This document shows, in pieces, positions 34,515 to 47,926 of a DNA stretch of 64,000 bases (positions are counted from its first letter, which is position 1; each line of letters starts with the position of its first letter). Where the stretch lies: assembly GCA_947579665.1 (NCBI GenBank), contig OX388343.1:91988254-92052253 (forward strand), given 5' to 3'. Below the pieces are notes generated by a model. That model was given only the letters and a program-made list of their open reading frames with translations, ran no database searches and had not been told where the DNA came from. Position numbers and translations under genes: made by a program. The DNA comes from Sympetrum striolatum. Lineage: Eukaryota; Arthropoda; Insecta; Odonata; Libellulidae.

Positions 34515-34995
34515 TTCGCAAGCCCCCATTGATATATCTTGGGTGTGTATTAATTTCATCATCCCTAACTAATCTATCTTATTAGCTTCTTAAATAATCT
34601 GAGAAAAGAATGATCATAAATAATGATCTGTTTTTACGATTACTTTCCTATAACGTTGTGGCGATGATTCTCGGAGATCGCGTTCGCTCTTTTCTGGAAC
34701 TAATATTTCATTTACTTCGTCATAAAGTTCTGAACCGATAAATTTTTCGAAATGCTTCGATCGATGATCAGATCTCACTTAAAATGATTTCCACCCAAAG
34801 GACTTTACCATAGCCGTCGATCGTTGTTGATCCTGAAATCTCTCTAACGAAACGAGCTTCTCTACGTCGAACCTTCTTTAAATATGAGATTAAACCAACG
34901 TTATGCGGATACTAAATAGCGCCGCAGTATTCTAAGCTAGATTGAATAAGAGAAAAATAAGCTATTTTTTAGACTCACGATGAGTATCCCCTCAG
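34515..34995 (-). mobile_element. LINE family A, minus-strand 3' copy
   Basis: Minus-strand translation follows the 35-kb copy closely: a LRGYSS opening, then KIAYFSLIQSSLEYCGAI, then an RRREARFV stretch, then FRKIY/KHFEKFIG and LVPEKSERDLRESS. There are scattered stops and at least one frameshift. The 3' UTR is recognisable to about 34,515. It begins within a few bases of where the plus-strand copy starts, so the two are head to head. Confidence 0.75.
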
Positions 34996-34997
34996 TT

Positions 34998-35725
34998 CTC
35001 TACACAAACATAATTCCCGCTCAGTACCGAATTTTAGGGCATCCATTAGAGTTAGTTTACGACAACAAATACCTATGAGTCACGTTTGGCAGTAACTCAT
35101 CTTTTAAAGAACATATTCGAGATGCGATAGGAAAAGCGAATAGAATGCAATGATTAACTAGTAGAACGTTGAGAGGATGCTCATCGAGAGTCCAAGAAAT
35201 AGCTTACTTTTGTCTTATTCAGCCGAGTCTTGAATACTGCTGTGCGATTTGGGACCCGCACGAAGTAGGTTTAGTCTCAGATTTAGAGATGGTCCAGCGT
35301 AGAGCAGCCCGATTCGTTTGCGGGGATTTCAGGTTTGATAGCAGCGTTACGGCAATGATAGAGTCCCTCGGTTGGAATTCACTACAGATAAGAAGATCTG
35401 AATATCGACGGAAACTTTTCGAAAAGTTCATTCGTTCTGAATTTATAGACAAAGTAAGTGAAATGTTAGTGCCAGTAAGGAGCGAACGCGATCTCCGAGA
35501 GGCATCGACGAAGCGTTATAGGGAAGTAATCGCAAGGACGGATAATTATCCGTCGATAATTATTATAATTATAATTATTATAATTATTATTATATTACTT
35601 TTGGTCGTTTTTCCCCCAGGCTATTAGAGATGCTAATAGGGATGAATGAAAAATGGTGGTGTATTACACCCCCTACCATACGCCTCTGGCGGCTCGCGGG
35701 GTATATGTCTAAATCCAAAATCTAA
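34998..35725 (+). mobile_element. LINE family A, 3' part of the reverse-transcriptase ORF with tail
   Basis: The coding relic runs from about 35,005 to 35,560. It shows the late-RT pattern KYL*VTFG..FKEHI.DAI.KANRM, then LRGCSS, LIQPSLEYCCAIWDP, LEMVQRRAARFVCGDF, SSVTAMIESLGW, LQ.RRSEYRRKLFEKF. This order is typical of the C-terminal region of CR1/Jockey-like LINE polymerases. Two TGA stops lie in its first part (after KYL and after RMQ). From 35,169 it is open for 152 codons and runs into an AT-only microsatellite. The 3' UTR ends in the CCTCTGGCGGCTCGCGGGGTA tip and a TCTAAA-rich tail. It is 5'-truncated and dead. Confidence 0.8.
35556..35602. repeat. ATT/ATA microsatellite
   Basis: About 45 bp of alternating ATT, ATA and TAA lie directly after the LINE-A coding relic. 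Confidence 0.85.
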
Positions 35726-36742
35726 AAATATAAATTTTCTGGCTAATCTTTGAATTCTATTCGCCTTTCTTTTCACATCTCGAATATGCTCTCTAAAAGA
35801 TAAACTACTGCTACGCTTAACTCCTTAGTATTTGTTGTCACACACGAGCTCGAAGGAATGTCCTGAAAAAAATAGGATTAATGACTTTAATGAATATAAA
35901 CTTGCACAGTGAAAAGGAAGGGAATGTTTCCAATTACAGGTATTCTGATACTAGAGGAGAAATATCCTTGGAGTTATGAAAAACAACCATAAGCAATGTC
36001 ATATATTAGCAGAAAAACAGGTCATTTGTATTGAATCAACCAATCTACATTTTCTTTACATTTCCCTTAATCTATGAAGCAGAATTAATAGCAAGAGGAA
36101 AGTGCAGGAAATATTTCAAAGTGATTATTAAATTAACTTAGCAGTCATACGCATAGAATACCATATGCGTACTAAGATATGACGTTGTCTTGTCTATTGG
36201 TGTCCTTCGGGATTATCCAGCGTCATGTAATAGCGATGCCTTTGCTAACATCGTTTTTACATCAATAATCACATGCGTCTGAGTCACCTCTCATGGAATT
36301 CCAACAAACAAGGCGACGCGATGGACGTACTTTACCGGAAGGAACTCTTTTCTCTGGTGGCTCTCATTTCCTCTCCTTTATTTTTAGATGGGTGACTCCG
36401 AGATACACGGTTTAATTTCAGTTTTAATTAAAAAGAATTTGCTTGGATACGCTGGTAAATACATTTTAGTAAGGGTAAAACCGGTATAAAAGAGATTAAT
36501 GTAAAAATTGGGCATTAAATACTCTGTGATATCAGCAGAGTTTCTTAAATTGGTTATTCTTACTTATTGATTTTCATATAGCTCTTAGTAAAATAAGTTA
36601 AAAACGGACATTAAGAATAATTTTAAAGTCGAGTTCGATAGGTGTAATTTTCCAAATTAGCTTCTATTAGCAACAAACGTTAAATATACGAATCTATTCA
36701 GAAATTTAAAGATGATCTATCTTCAGTGATCATATCAAAATT

Positions 36743-36877
36743 AGAAGCAAATTGACAAGGAATAGATTTATTTATACTAATACCACAGAAGAAATTATTA
36801 CGAAACCCTGGGTCGTCTGTAATAATTTCTTCTGTGGTAGTAGTATAAATAAATCTATTCCTTGTCAATTTGCTTCT
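36743..36877. repeat. Long palindrome, 59-bp arms, 17-nt loop
   Basis: Arms 36,743-36,801 and 36,819-36,877 are perfect inverse copies apart from one mismatch (CTAATACC against CTACTACC). A 13-bp direct repeat, CATATCAAAATTA, flanks the structure at 36,731 and 36,929. The open frames of 70 and 81 codons here are products of the symmetry. It may be a foldback element, a template-switch inversion or a library artefact. Confidence 0.85.
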
Positions 36878-36941
36878 TTTGTCATGGAATACCACCAAGT
36901 TAAGCCTCATTTAGTCGAATTTATTCATATCAAAATTACAC

Positions 36942-39900
36942 AAATTCACAGTGGAAATCCACAAGTTAAATTAAAAGGAAAGGTTTTGTTTTTTTAACAT
37001 ATGCTTTTCTGTCGCTGACGACGATGGACCTTACAATGGAGATCATTGCCTGAAATGGTCGCATGTTGATACCTTTAGTGGGAGAACTGTCTCTTCTAAT
37101 TTATTTAACTTTTATTACTTTCTTATTTTTTTAATATTTCAATACTTCAGTGCTATTTAATGGCACAGTGTTTAATTTCTCTTACATTTGGTTTATGACT
37201 ATGGCTTAAAAGCAAACTTATTTTAGGAATCACAGACTTTATCTTCTGCCTTGCGAAAAGATAGGCAGGGTCGGATTTGCTATCAAACGAATTAGGCTAA
37301 AGGCCTCACAGGGAACCCGAAAAAAGTCGTTTTATGGTTTTATCGGTTGAATAATCCCCTGGCGAAGCGGTCCTTGATCACAGGGCCTATGATTCCTGAA
37401 ATTCTCCTCCTGAAAATAGAACTAAAATAAAAATGACTTTCATAAACAAATCCAGAAAGGTCTTATTGATTTATATCAATTAAGTTAGTTCCCTTATGAT
37501 TCCGTTGTATAAGCTAACTTAACATTAGCGAAGTAATGCGAGAAAACGATAGAATTCAGTAATAGTGAACTGACGAAGTTATAGGAAAACCCAAAACGAA
37601 ACTTTTCACGTGACAAGACAGTCTAAACCTTTTAAATGAAAACCCAGTGATTGAAAAGGAATTTACTTAAATTATTATACTTCCCCAGAAATGCGTTAAA
37701 ACCTTATATAGTTACCTAGTTTGAGACAAAAATGTTAATATTATAACTGTTCGGGATTTAATCGAACGGCAATAATCGCGCCTCTTTAAATTCATTGTGA
37801 ATGAGGTAATGAAGTTCAACTACATCTTACTGCTTTTTATTCTAACTATATTCGGGGTAACAAATGTTTTAGAGTTTCTAAGTTTTAGTTTTTGTTAAAT
37901 GAGGAAATTCCAAGTCTTTCTTCAAGTCTTCCAAGTTCAACTAGTTTATTTTTATTAAATTTTATTATAAATGTTTCTTTTACTTTCACTTCATTCTTTT
38001 GTATTTTAATATGTCAAATTACAAATTATGTATTGTCAGTTAACTCTGCTTTTTTTACAACGCATGAATGTACTCTTTTTGTATGATAGTTGCCGCCACC
38101 TTTTGACGCAAACTAATTCTCTCTGAAGCCTTTTTTTGTAAATTTTCTGTAAAATTTGATTTCTGTTTGAAAGCAATAAACTAATTCTGTTAGTGAATTG
38201 AAATATTTTTGGAGAATGAAATAATGAATGGTTTTGCATGAATATTCTTCAAGCAAGTTAAAAAATATCTTAGTAATGAAGGAAGAAGTGTTTGTTTGAG
38301 TTATTTTTTCAAAGACTACTCTTTCCCGGGCGCTTTTGAATTTAAATCCAGGCGGCTGGTAGCAGAGATACCCATGCGGCGAAATGCTGAACTATGTGAT
38401 CTTATTACAGAGTTCCAACGTCTGCCCATAGGTGGAGCACATAGTACTGAATTTCCCAAATTTCCATTCCGATCTTGTATACGGGTATAGATGTATTCTC
38501 GTCCTGGAATTTCGAAATTTTCAAAGAATTATAAAATAATCTTAAAACTGAGATAAAAATAATCCTATGAGTTAAAATCAATGCAAATCATTCGAAGGAT
38601 GCATAAATAAAATTTGGATGGAACCTTCGAAATTTGCCTGTTAGTCCGATTGTATCATGTTACAGTCACTCATTATCTTTTCGTGTAGTCTAGTGAACAA
38701 GTGTATTTTATTTGCATTCTCCTAAGAAGAAAAAAATTAGATGGTTACTTTCGTTGCATTAAAAGTTTAAGTAAAGGTATTTCCTTTAGTTTTTTCCAAA
38801 TCCTAGATTAGCGGTGCCGCCTTCGGGTGCTAAACCCAGCTCGTAAAAATACTATTAGCGTAAATAGGGATTATTAAACGATTAGGCATTTAAAAATTTA
38901 TTATATTGCCCATGATGATTTAATAATCATGGTTTACTCCATTAAAAATAACAGTTCGTAGATAAAAAAAGGTCTTAACGAAGATGGAAAATGACGAAAT
39001 TCGGAAATTAGCATGCTCTTGAATATTACGGTCTACATACTGCGGCCCGTCAACTTCCGAAGATGTGTGGCTCACGGAGTTGCAAGTTTTGGCATCTCAG
39101 TCCTAGGCTTTGACTGCAATTTCGTCTGTTCAAAATAGTGAACAAACCTTAAGAATTTGGTCATCAAATACACATGAAGCTTCCCAGAGTTTTTTAATTA
39201 TATTTACCTCGTGTTTCATGCTTTTATTAAATTAATGAATTGACGGACATATAATTGCCCTCTTTAAACATTATTTTGCAGGTAAAAGTAAGGAAAATAC
39301 GAAATTGAAATGTGTTCAATATGCCGATGAGGAGCCTTACGTAAACACTAAACGTAATACTGCGTTTAACAAGTTCATTCAATAAGTATTAACATCTATA
39401 AAATTTTTTCTAGAGATAGAAATCAGAATAACGATGTGATTCTTACTAACAAACTCGTTCTTCGGCGTGCTCTGCTCTTGTAAATACTAACATATCATTT
39501 TGTTATCATTAGGAAATTCCCCGCGTGTGAAGAATATCAATAGCCAATGAATTAATGAATTCTACGGGATGAGAGCCTTGATCCCTTTATTTTACGTCGC
39601 ATAAAATAGAGTCTTATCTATTTATTTTTATTTGAGTAATATCCATCATTTCAGCTTTGATGAATCTAAATTTAGAAATGTATCAATCAATTCGCAAGAT
39701 TTTGCTCGCTCAGTTAAATGAATCATCAACAGTTTCTCGTGTATCTTCTTCTATCTTGCGGCAGAAATGATCTCAAATGGATGGAAATGGATGAAATGAT
39801 CTCAAACCGTGGTGCCTCCAAAATCTTGTTATCGAAATACAGTTCTACTTTATTATGAATGGATTAAATTTCTTCAAGAAATAATCGTAATGAGGAATAG

Positions 39901-40954
39901 CTCAATGTGGTGAAGTGAACTAAGTTCTAAGTTTTAAGGTTTTATCCAGCGCACTTTGATCAATGACTGTTTACATTTTAATAGATTTTAATTTGAATTT
40001 TATCCATAAATTATGCAATTGTTTAAGAATGATTACATGCGAAATAAAATGATAAAGATAGAATGTTTGATTTTTATTAACATATCGCTGATATTACGCA
40101 AAAGCTTTTTAAAGTTATTTGCTGATAAACAATTTATATTAAGGAATAAAAATGCATGGATTGAAAACTGTTACCAGCAGGAGGTTCGAATGTATATTTC
40201 AGTGAAATAATTTGAATTTAGCACATCTTTAAGTTGAAATCCAAGATTCAAAGAATAGCACACTTAGCTCATGATTGATTTGATAAAACTGAAATGCCAA
40301 CACAGCATTTTTGTTCTTTTTCTATACGCGAGTGTTGTGTATGAAATATTCCTGCTATGTTAGTAACATGACGATAGAAGTATTCAGGAATGACATTAGA
40401 AATTGTAAAAACTTTTAATCACTCACTGTTGTTCAGTCCTCAAAATTGTAGGTACTAGTTACCAGTAAATATATTAGTAACTACTCAGTGCATTTATTTT
40501 TGCCACTCGAAATAAAAAACAAAAGGGTAATAATAATTGATACATTTTTAAATATTTTTCGGGCCTCTATATTCATTTAATGTCGATAGTTGGAGAGGCA
40601 ATATTCACTTTGATATTAGATAAAACCAACATTATATCTAACTTAAGCCTTGTGTATGAAATGGCCGAAAATATTCCCTCGTGTATGAATATATGTCTTA
40701 TCTCCAAAACTGAATTAATACCGATTTAGAAAATCTTGCCGTTCAACGTTCTTTTTTTCAGAAACAGAACGCTTTTACTCATTCCCTAAATGGGATTTAT
40801 GACGATCGTTAAATCCGTCTCGTAATCTCACAAGAACTCAAAGTACTTTTTGCAATATTTTTTGGTCTGCAGTTAGAATTTACTCATTCGAAAGTAGGTT
40901 AAGACGGTTTCCTTTCAACCGATCGCGCTGCACGCTAGAGTGACAGCTGTCCAC
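36942..40954. other. AT-rich intergenic DNA, nothing recognised
   Basis: Short frames, such as 38,296-38,490 on the plus strand, have no recognisable content. No tRNA, LTR or clear repeat was seen. Confidence 0.5.
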
Positions 40955-41900
40955 TTATTTGTGAACCTCTCGTTTTTCCGTGAAATCCACTGAGTCACGA
41001 GAAATTTCGTAGTATTTGGAGCCCATTCTCATTAAGTCACCTCCTAAAATGTCCTTTCTAAGATTCTCGAGCGATGATAGCATTGGAGGAAAAACTATGG
41101 AACGAAGCGAAGCAATTACTTTCTTTCGACCGGGAATGTGACAAAAAAGGGATCTTGTTCTCAGAAGAAAAATCTCTTTCGGAAAAAACTGAAGAGAGTG
41201 AATATAGACCACAATTGTGCGATTTCTCTTCGTGTCCCCTCGTTTCCCACCCTCTCACTCCCTCTAATGAATTGCTCTCCTTCGAGGAAGAACCACAGCC
41301 GGACGATGGACAACCGTGAATGGTGATTCGAATTGGGAGAAATTCGGTGGGACCCAAACTGGACCCGTGGGGGACACCTCTTTCCAAACACATTGCATCC
41401 ATCGTCGGCAAAATCAAGCGGTTGTCTCTTGAGGAAATGAAAGAGGTAAGAATAAAAATCCCATCCCGTTAAAAGTGGAAGAGTTTCTCCGTAGAGACAC
41501 TCTCGGCGTAATATAAATCTCAAGGTTTTGTAACGGATCTTCCTCCCATTTTCCCTTTCCCTTCCAATGGAACCCTTTACTTCCTTCCCTTAACATGCTC
41601 CGCTGAGTTTCCTTTCACTCTCGCTTTCTCCAACCTCTTACTGGACTCTCATATCATTCAGCCTCCACACCCAGACCCCACCACCTCTTTTGTTGGCCGG
41701 ACTTTCTTCCGCTAAGGCGCACACGCGAGGGAAACCATTATTTCATCTAATTTTTTTCCACCCCCTGACCTGTTCCCCTCCCACCTAACCCAATCCCTCT
41801 CAAACCAAGTATGGAATGGGAATCCGGTTGGTCAGAATGGGTGAAAAGGAATTTCCGATGTTTTTTTCCCTTAGCCTTCCATGTCAGGCGCGGTTGATCG
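40955..41900. other. GC-richer block with overlapping unrecognised ORFs
   Basis: Composition is less AT-rich than the surroundings and C-rich at 41,620-41,820. A plus-strand frame of 81 codons (41,074-41,319, acidic) and minus-strand frames of 119-120 codons overlap. None resembles a known family and no splice context was convincing. It is possibly a promoter or an untranslated exon. Confidence 0.3.
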
Positions 41901-43604
41901 CTTTGAGGAAGGAAGTGATTGCCGAGGCTTAGGCTACTTCCTTTCCGGAAGATATTAATGGGGTTGTAGACCGGTGTTATCTGTTCTCTACTTTAAGGGT
42001 AACGTAATTATTGAGAGGAGTGGAAAAATACACGAATCGCATGCTTATATGGATAGGTTAGAAACTCTCTTCCATTTCCAGAGTGGTCCACTAATATAAT
42101 TGAGGAAGGCATCCTCGAACCCAGAAATATTTTCGAATGTATGGATTGACTTTTGGAAAAGTTTCACAACAGAGATGGTAAATCCATGCAGCTCAAAACA
42201 AACATTTACTTAACTTAATTTACACCATCAAAGATACGGCGACGACTTTTCTAATACTTTCGCTTGGTTTACAAATACGCGGTGTATGCCTTGAAAATAT
42301 GGAGAACCGCAATCACAATGCTTCCTCCCGCACGAGTAATTACTAGCTACCAGTTATTATGAATAAGTAATGAAAATAAGATGCATTACGCTAAATTTTA
42401 GTATGGTTTATCCCCTCAATGTGTCCGATTGATATTTCTGTGATTGAGAAGGTAGTTTATTTACATCTTAAGTTGAAAGTTGACCATTTCGCGAGGTGGC
42501 AACGTTGGAAGGAAGCATAACATATTAATTAAAATATTGCCTGGCATTCGCCCAGAACTGCAAGACAGCTCATAAAACTACGTATGAGTTATCTCAAGGG
42601 AATATAAATAAAATCTGTGTAAGTGAATTATCAATAGTTAATACATAGAAGATGGTTATCAGTTTCCACCGAAAGAAATGATTTTAGCCTAAATATTCCT
42701 CACAGTTTTCTGGAAAACCTCCTATATCACAATGAATTAGTTGGTTGATGACTTATCGAAATATATGAGGTATCTTCCGCAGCAAATGTGGCTGCTTTTA
42801 ATTTATGCAGTTGAATATCTCAATATAATAGTAGTTACATTCTTGTTTTTTTTGTGTTTTTGTTTTGACAAGGGTTAAATGGTTATCGAACTTCCTTCCG
42901 AAAGCATTATAATGCCTGTTAGTTTGCCGTGGTAAGGCATCAACTCACATTTTTTTTCACCGCTTCATTTAAGATCACTTCACTTACTTTTGTAATATTA
43001 GGAAACGAGATCTTCTTCTTGAGAACAGGAAATGCATTGATTTATATTTTTATTCCTTTTGCTTCATTTTCCTTAAACCGCAATTTTTTTGCTATCGCAG
43101 ATAGATTTCGAGCCATCGGTGTGGCTCTCGACGTTAGAAGAGCAGAATCAACTGCGCAGTCACGTCTTTGGAAATTGGAAGCCCCAGAAAAATCTTAGAA
43201 ACTTCCGAATTAGGGGAAAGTTTCTTATTACATTAAATTAAATGGAGGATCTTGATTCCTCTCAGTTTGTGGGAAGTTTTCTCTGTTCCATTTAAGGTTA
43301 TTTTGTTAAAATGAGACGAAAAATGTAGAGACTTTCGCTTCTAAACTTCGCAATTCAACTCAAAAAGCTTCTCGCTGAGATATTAGCAAGTAAAGCGATG
43401 TTAAACTGCGGAGTATTACTATACGTCGTCTCTTCCTCTACAAATAATGATATGAGGGAAAGTCTTTTTATGCTTGCTCTCCATAATATACTTACCTGAA
43501 TGAAATTCACCAAGATTAGTTTTCACCATAGTCGCTGTAAGAATATCAAGACTTCAAGACAAGAACATGATAAATTTAGCAAAATCATGTAATTTGTTTA
43601 GATT
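41901..43604. other. Intergenic DNA, nothing recognised
   Basis: AT-rich. An 89-codon plus-strand frame at 42,929-43,198 has hydrophobic content but no recognised motif. Confidence 0.4.
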
Positions 43605-43660
43605 TTAGATTTAGATATATACCCCGCGAGCCGCCATAGGCGTATGGCAGGGGGCGTTTT
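43605..43660 (-). mobile_element. LINE family A, 3' tip only
   Basis: The minus strand reads CATACGCCTATGGCGGCTCG, then CGGGGTATATATCTAAATC with a TCTAAA-rich tail, the same tip as at 35.7 and 29.9 kb. It is extremely 5'-truncated. Confidence 0.75.
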
Positions 43661-46600
43661 TTGTTTTTTGTTTTGTTTTGAGCGTACGAAGATTAACAAA
43701 TGTAAAATTCGAGATCTCTTCAACCAGTATATAGAATAGTGTATTTCAGTAAAATATAATTGTCTTTGTATGCAATATTTTAATTCATCAAAGGTATCTC
43801 TAATTTATATTTCAATTCTGATGGACATAATAATTTATCGATAGCGAAATATTTTTGCTGTGCCCCGAAATATTTGAAAAGAGAAAAATAATTACTGGAA
43901 TGAATTACTTTATCTTATTCTATGATAGAATCAATTCGCATTCAAAATATGCATTTATCTTTCCGTGGGAACGGAGTATTTCCTCATCACTTGGAAAATG
44001 CTTAACAACGATTCGAAAACGAATGTACGATGCTACACGTTGAGAATTGAGACGCTTCTTAAAAGCATTGTTAAATAGATATTAAAGTAAATATATTAAT
44101 ATTATGAAGAGTGAAGTAGTGTTATAAATTAGTTATTGGATAAAGTGTGCAATGAATGAGCGAAATCGTGGCATACAGTGATGCTTGATTGGGAAGATTT
44201 CGGTTGGGAATTACAGAATCGTTTCATTGCAAACAAGCAAAAAATTATACCTCAAGTTTCTAACTCATGATCTGTCTTACGGCCCTAAATCCCAAAGTTG
44301 AACCTGAAACGTTTGGTTTTAAGGAATTAGGGAGAATTTCATTCCCCTTAGAAAAACTTGTATGAAGAAATGTTAATACTGAGCTTAGTCCAAGCGCAAC
44401 CGGCTCACCTTTTCTATTTTCTTTCGACGTAGACTCCAACTCAGAACAGAATTACATTCACACATAAATTACTTACGTAAAATTACCGATTTCTTGACTT
44501 TTTAGTAGCTTCAAGCAATCACGTCATTCGACAAATCCATAAAACATACATTCCGAATAAGTGAAGGCAATATAGGTAATCAGATAACCACTCCTTTTCC
44601 CTTTCCTGTGCACTATGCCAAAGGATTTCCGCAGATTTTCTTAGAGGAGAAATCTGCATAACACTATGTTTGTCAACCAACAAGTCTTTTTATCCACTCA
44701 ATAAAACCGAAACATGACTAGAATAATTAGTAAGTTCGATTTTGAAATCTTTGCAATTAGACTATCGTTGTAAATTATTTGCTAATCAAGAAATATTTGC
44801 ACTTCAATTAAGTTCACATGAAATTTTATGTAATGTTTGATAAATCACAAGGTACAGAAGTTCCAAAAAACTCACAATTGTCGATTTTAAATGCGTTTTT
44901 CGCCTTAGTCAGAAAAGTTTCCATTACGTTACTATACCTATTACTATTTTTAAATCCAGAGCCTATTGATTTACTGTAATCCATGCCCACCAGTATGGCC
45001 ATTTTTGAATGACGGTAAGGTCAGATTTAAAACAGGAGTACCTTTTGACAGCATGTTTAATATAGACCCACGACAGCATCATAGTAACATAAACATTGAA
45101 TGAAGGCTGCCTAGATTTTGAGACTCTAGGATTCAGCCCGTTTATCCTATAAGTAAATCCGTCTCTGACCAGTTTTCCAAGAGTTCGTGAAGGAGTGTTG
45201 CTGCCAACAGAACGGAAAAGGAGTTGATTCGGACATCGTTCTCTCCAATCCTTCTATATTCATTATTTTGATCTGCTTAAAACAAACATGATAAAAAATG
45301 AACCACTTGGGAAGCATTTTAAAATATAAAATGTATTATAGCAACATTTCGGAATTTTTCACTCAATCAATTATTTCCAAAACATATTTCTACGACTAGA
45401 TGATACACAATGGAAATTTTAAACAAGAATCTCTTATCTCGCAGATAAGTGAAAAATGCTGCGATAGTCGGATAACACTGTATTATTCCGAGATAAGGAC
45501 AATGTATCATAGCAGCAGGAAAACGAATCGATCAACTGAAATTCTTATAATTAACCTCATTTTTATTTGGTTGTCAGCTGAACTCTTCAAGATAAGACAG
45601 AAAGATAACAGGTTAATGATAAAATACAAAAACAGATACCGCAATCTCTCATTACTTAAAAGATCTACGAATTGAATTACTCTAGCGAAGGTGCACCTTC
45701 TTCTTTTGTAAAAGGATGATAATTTTACATTTCAATATTTTATTTATTAACTATCCACGGTTTTATCTTTATCTTTGAGGTTGCTCTTTATAATGAGAAG
45801 TGAATAAAAACACAGCCAAATCGAGTAAAACTTGTAATTTTATTACCCTGTCATTTTGGATCTTGTAAATATATATATAGTTTCAAATATATCTATTTTA
45901 ATACCCTCTGAACGGAAATCTATTTTTCATCAAATTTCAGTTTGGGTCTTAATTTTTTCATTGCAAAATTAAAATATTGGCTAGTTTTATTATCTTTAAG
46001 ACTTAAAGAATCAATGTGGTACAGTTCCGACGCCTTGGTAGTAATACTACCTGTATCTTAATTTGAAATTAAAGGTTGCCTCAACATCCAGGGCCATTTC
46101 CAAATGCTTTCTGTTGTAAGAGCATTGGCTATTGATGAAATGTTATTAACAAGAAAACGATGCGATATATAATTAAAGAATGGGTCAGACAGAAAAAGTT
46201 TTAAATGAAACCTGTCATTTTTTGATAGCAGTACTCTATCGTACTACAAATAACGTTTAATCAAACCGAATTTGATTGATTTGGAATATAATCTTACTTA
46301 AAAAATAGTATTTGATTCAGTTAGTCGGAAAAAATATCAGATAAATTTGAAAACACTTCATCCTAACATAAAAAATGCTACATTGCTTTTAACGTAGCAT
46401 TTTATATCTCATTTTTTGCAACCTTATGCATACGTAATTAAACGCATTATTGGTTTATAAGTATTAAAATAAGGTATACGTTTGGTAAAATTGTGTTTCT
46501 TCAGCTATGGTATGTGAATTATCGCTGTTTTTCGATATCGGTCTTATATAGGAAAAAAATTATTAAAATTAATCTCGTAGAGCCCACATTCTACTCATAG

Positions 46601-47379
46601 AATTGACATGAAGTTTAAATGAAAAAAATGTGCCTGTATGAAAGCATGACTTTCACGTTAAAACTCGTCTTTTATTTAGTGTTTGTGTAGAATAACTATT
46701 CTTTTCCGATTCATGAAATCATCATTTTAATGAACAGTTTCCATCCGTTTATTTCATCAATAGCTTTCCCAAATTCATTTAAAAAATACCAAAATTAAAA
46801 GCATATTTGTTTTCGATGAATCTTCTCTAGTTCTCTTGAAAAATAAGTTTAGGATACATGGAGTAAATATTAATGTTTTTGGCATAACTTTACTGATCAA
46901 TTGAGGTTAAATTCACCTACTCTTTGAATATTGCTTTCTAATGCGAATGGCTGGAAATTAGGATTCGGGAAGAACCTCACAGATGCAAAATTCTGAGACA
47001 TTAAGTAAATGTTGTAATACAATGGACTACAATAATGTAAACGTCCAATAAAAAGAATATAGAAAGGAGGCTTTGACTAGTCTAACTGGTTTAGTTTACA
47101 CTGATGAGAAACGTAGCATCATATAATTCAGTATCCTAAAAGTGATGATTCTTCAATATTGGCAAATCCATGGTATAGGAGAGAATTGAGTAATAAGCGA
47201 AAGAATAGCATTTTATTTTGCTATTCTTCCTACGAGCCTGCACTATACAGTCTATAATTAACACCTTAGCTCATATATATTACCTTATCTTAATCATCAC
47301 CTGTCTTTATAACGGGTTTCTTCATTTTCACATCCCTACTTCTTTATCGTCCCTATTCGCAGTTGGATACATTTGATGA
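43661..47379. other. AT-rich intergenic DNA, nothing recognised
   Basis: A 10-bp-stem hairpin (AAAATGCTAC with GTAGCATTTT, near 46,375-46,406) is the only structure seen. ORFs such as 45,400-45,675 are unconvincing. Confidence 0.45.
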
Positions 47380-47926
47380 ATGTTCTCAGAAGTCGAACAA
47401 GATTTTACCGGAAAGGTATTGGAAGACATGCATCTCGTCTCATCCTCGGAACAACTGATATTAAACCGAGAGACAATGGCTTCCCATACCTTCATCAATA
47501 ATTCTGATCACGGACTAGTACATCAACGCCCGCCTCTCTGGAGTATGGAAAAACAAAGCAAATCCCTTATACAGCTTTTCCGATCTCATTCTACAGTGCG
47601 ACGACCAGGTGCAACTCTTTAATGCAACTTTCACTCCGTCCTTCCGCCCCTATCAACCCCGGAAAGCGATCTATCGATTTCCCCTCATCAAAGGAATACC
47701 GGTCGATGCATTATTAATTCCTCCGAGACAAAAGGATGGAAGAAAATGCACCGAGTGGTACGGATGCTATCTCGTAAACAACAGCGGATGGAGTTATCTT
47801 GATTCTATGCAGTTCGTAAGGTATCTGGCCTCACTCTATAGGATCATTATACGGCCGACTTGGTACGGGGCACTGCTATTGAAAGGAAACGAGCTTTTTC
47901 GTAACTACTTCAGAGTCAGTGCATAA
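47380..47926 (+). pseudogene. Unrecognised coding-like region, two overlapping frames
   Basis: Two plus-strand frames, 47,380-47,622 and 47,609-47,926, overlap with a +1 shift. The second stays open back to a TAG near 47,517, giving about 135 residues. It is rich in aromatic residues and has WYGCYLVNNSGWSYLDSM and PTWYGALLLKGNELFRNYF, not a low-complexity composition. Base composition is more even than the flanks. No start context, splice sites or family match was found. It may be a frameshifted relic of a mobile element, an integrated viral gene or a host pseudogene, and I cannot choose between these. Confidence 0.35.

Noticed and set aside
35169..35627. Intact host gene of 152 codons
   Set aside because: The sequence is the C-terminal part of a LINE polymerase, runs into a microsatellite, and has stop codons in the same frame just upstream.
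36698..36997. Opposed ORFs of 70 and 81 codons with similar sequence
   Set aside because: Both are created by the palindrome reading the same on each strand.
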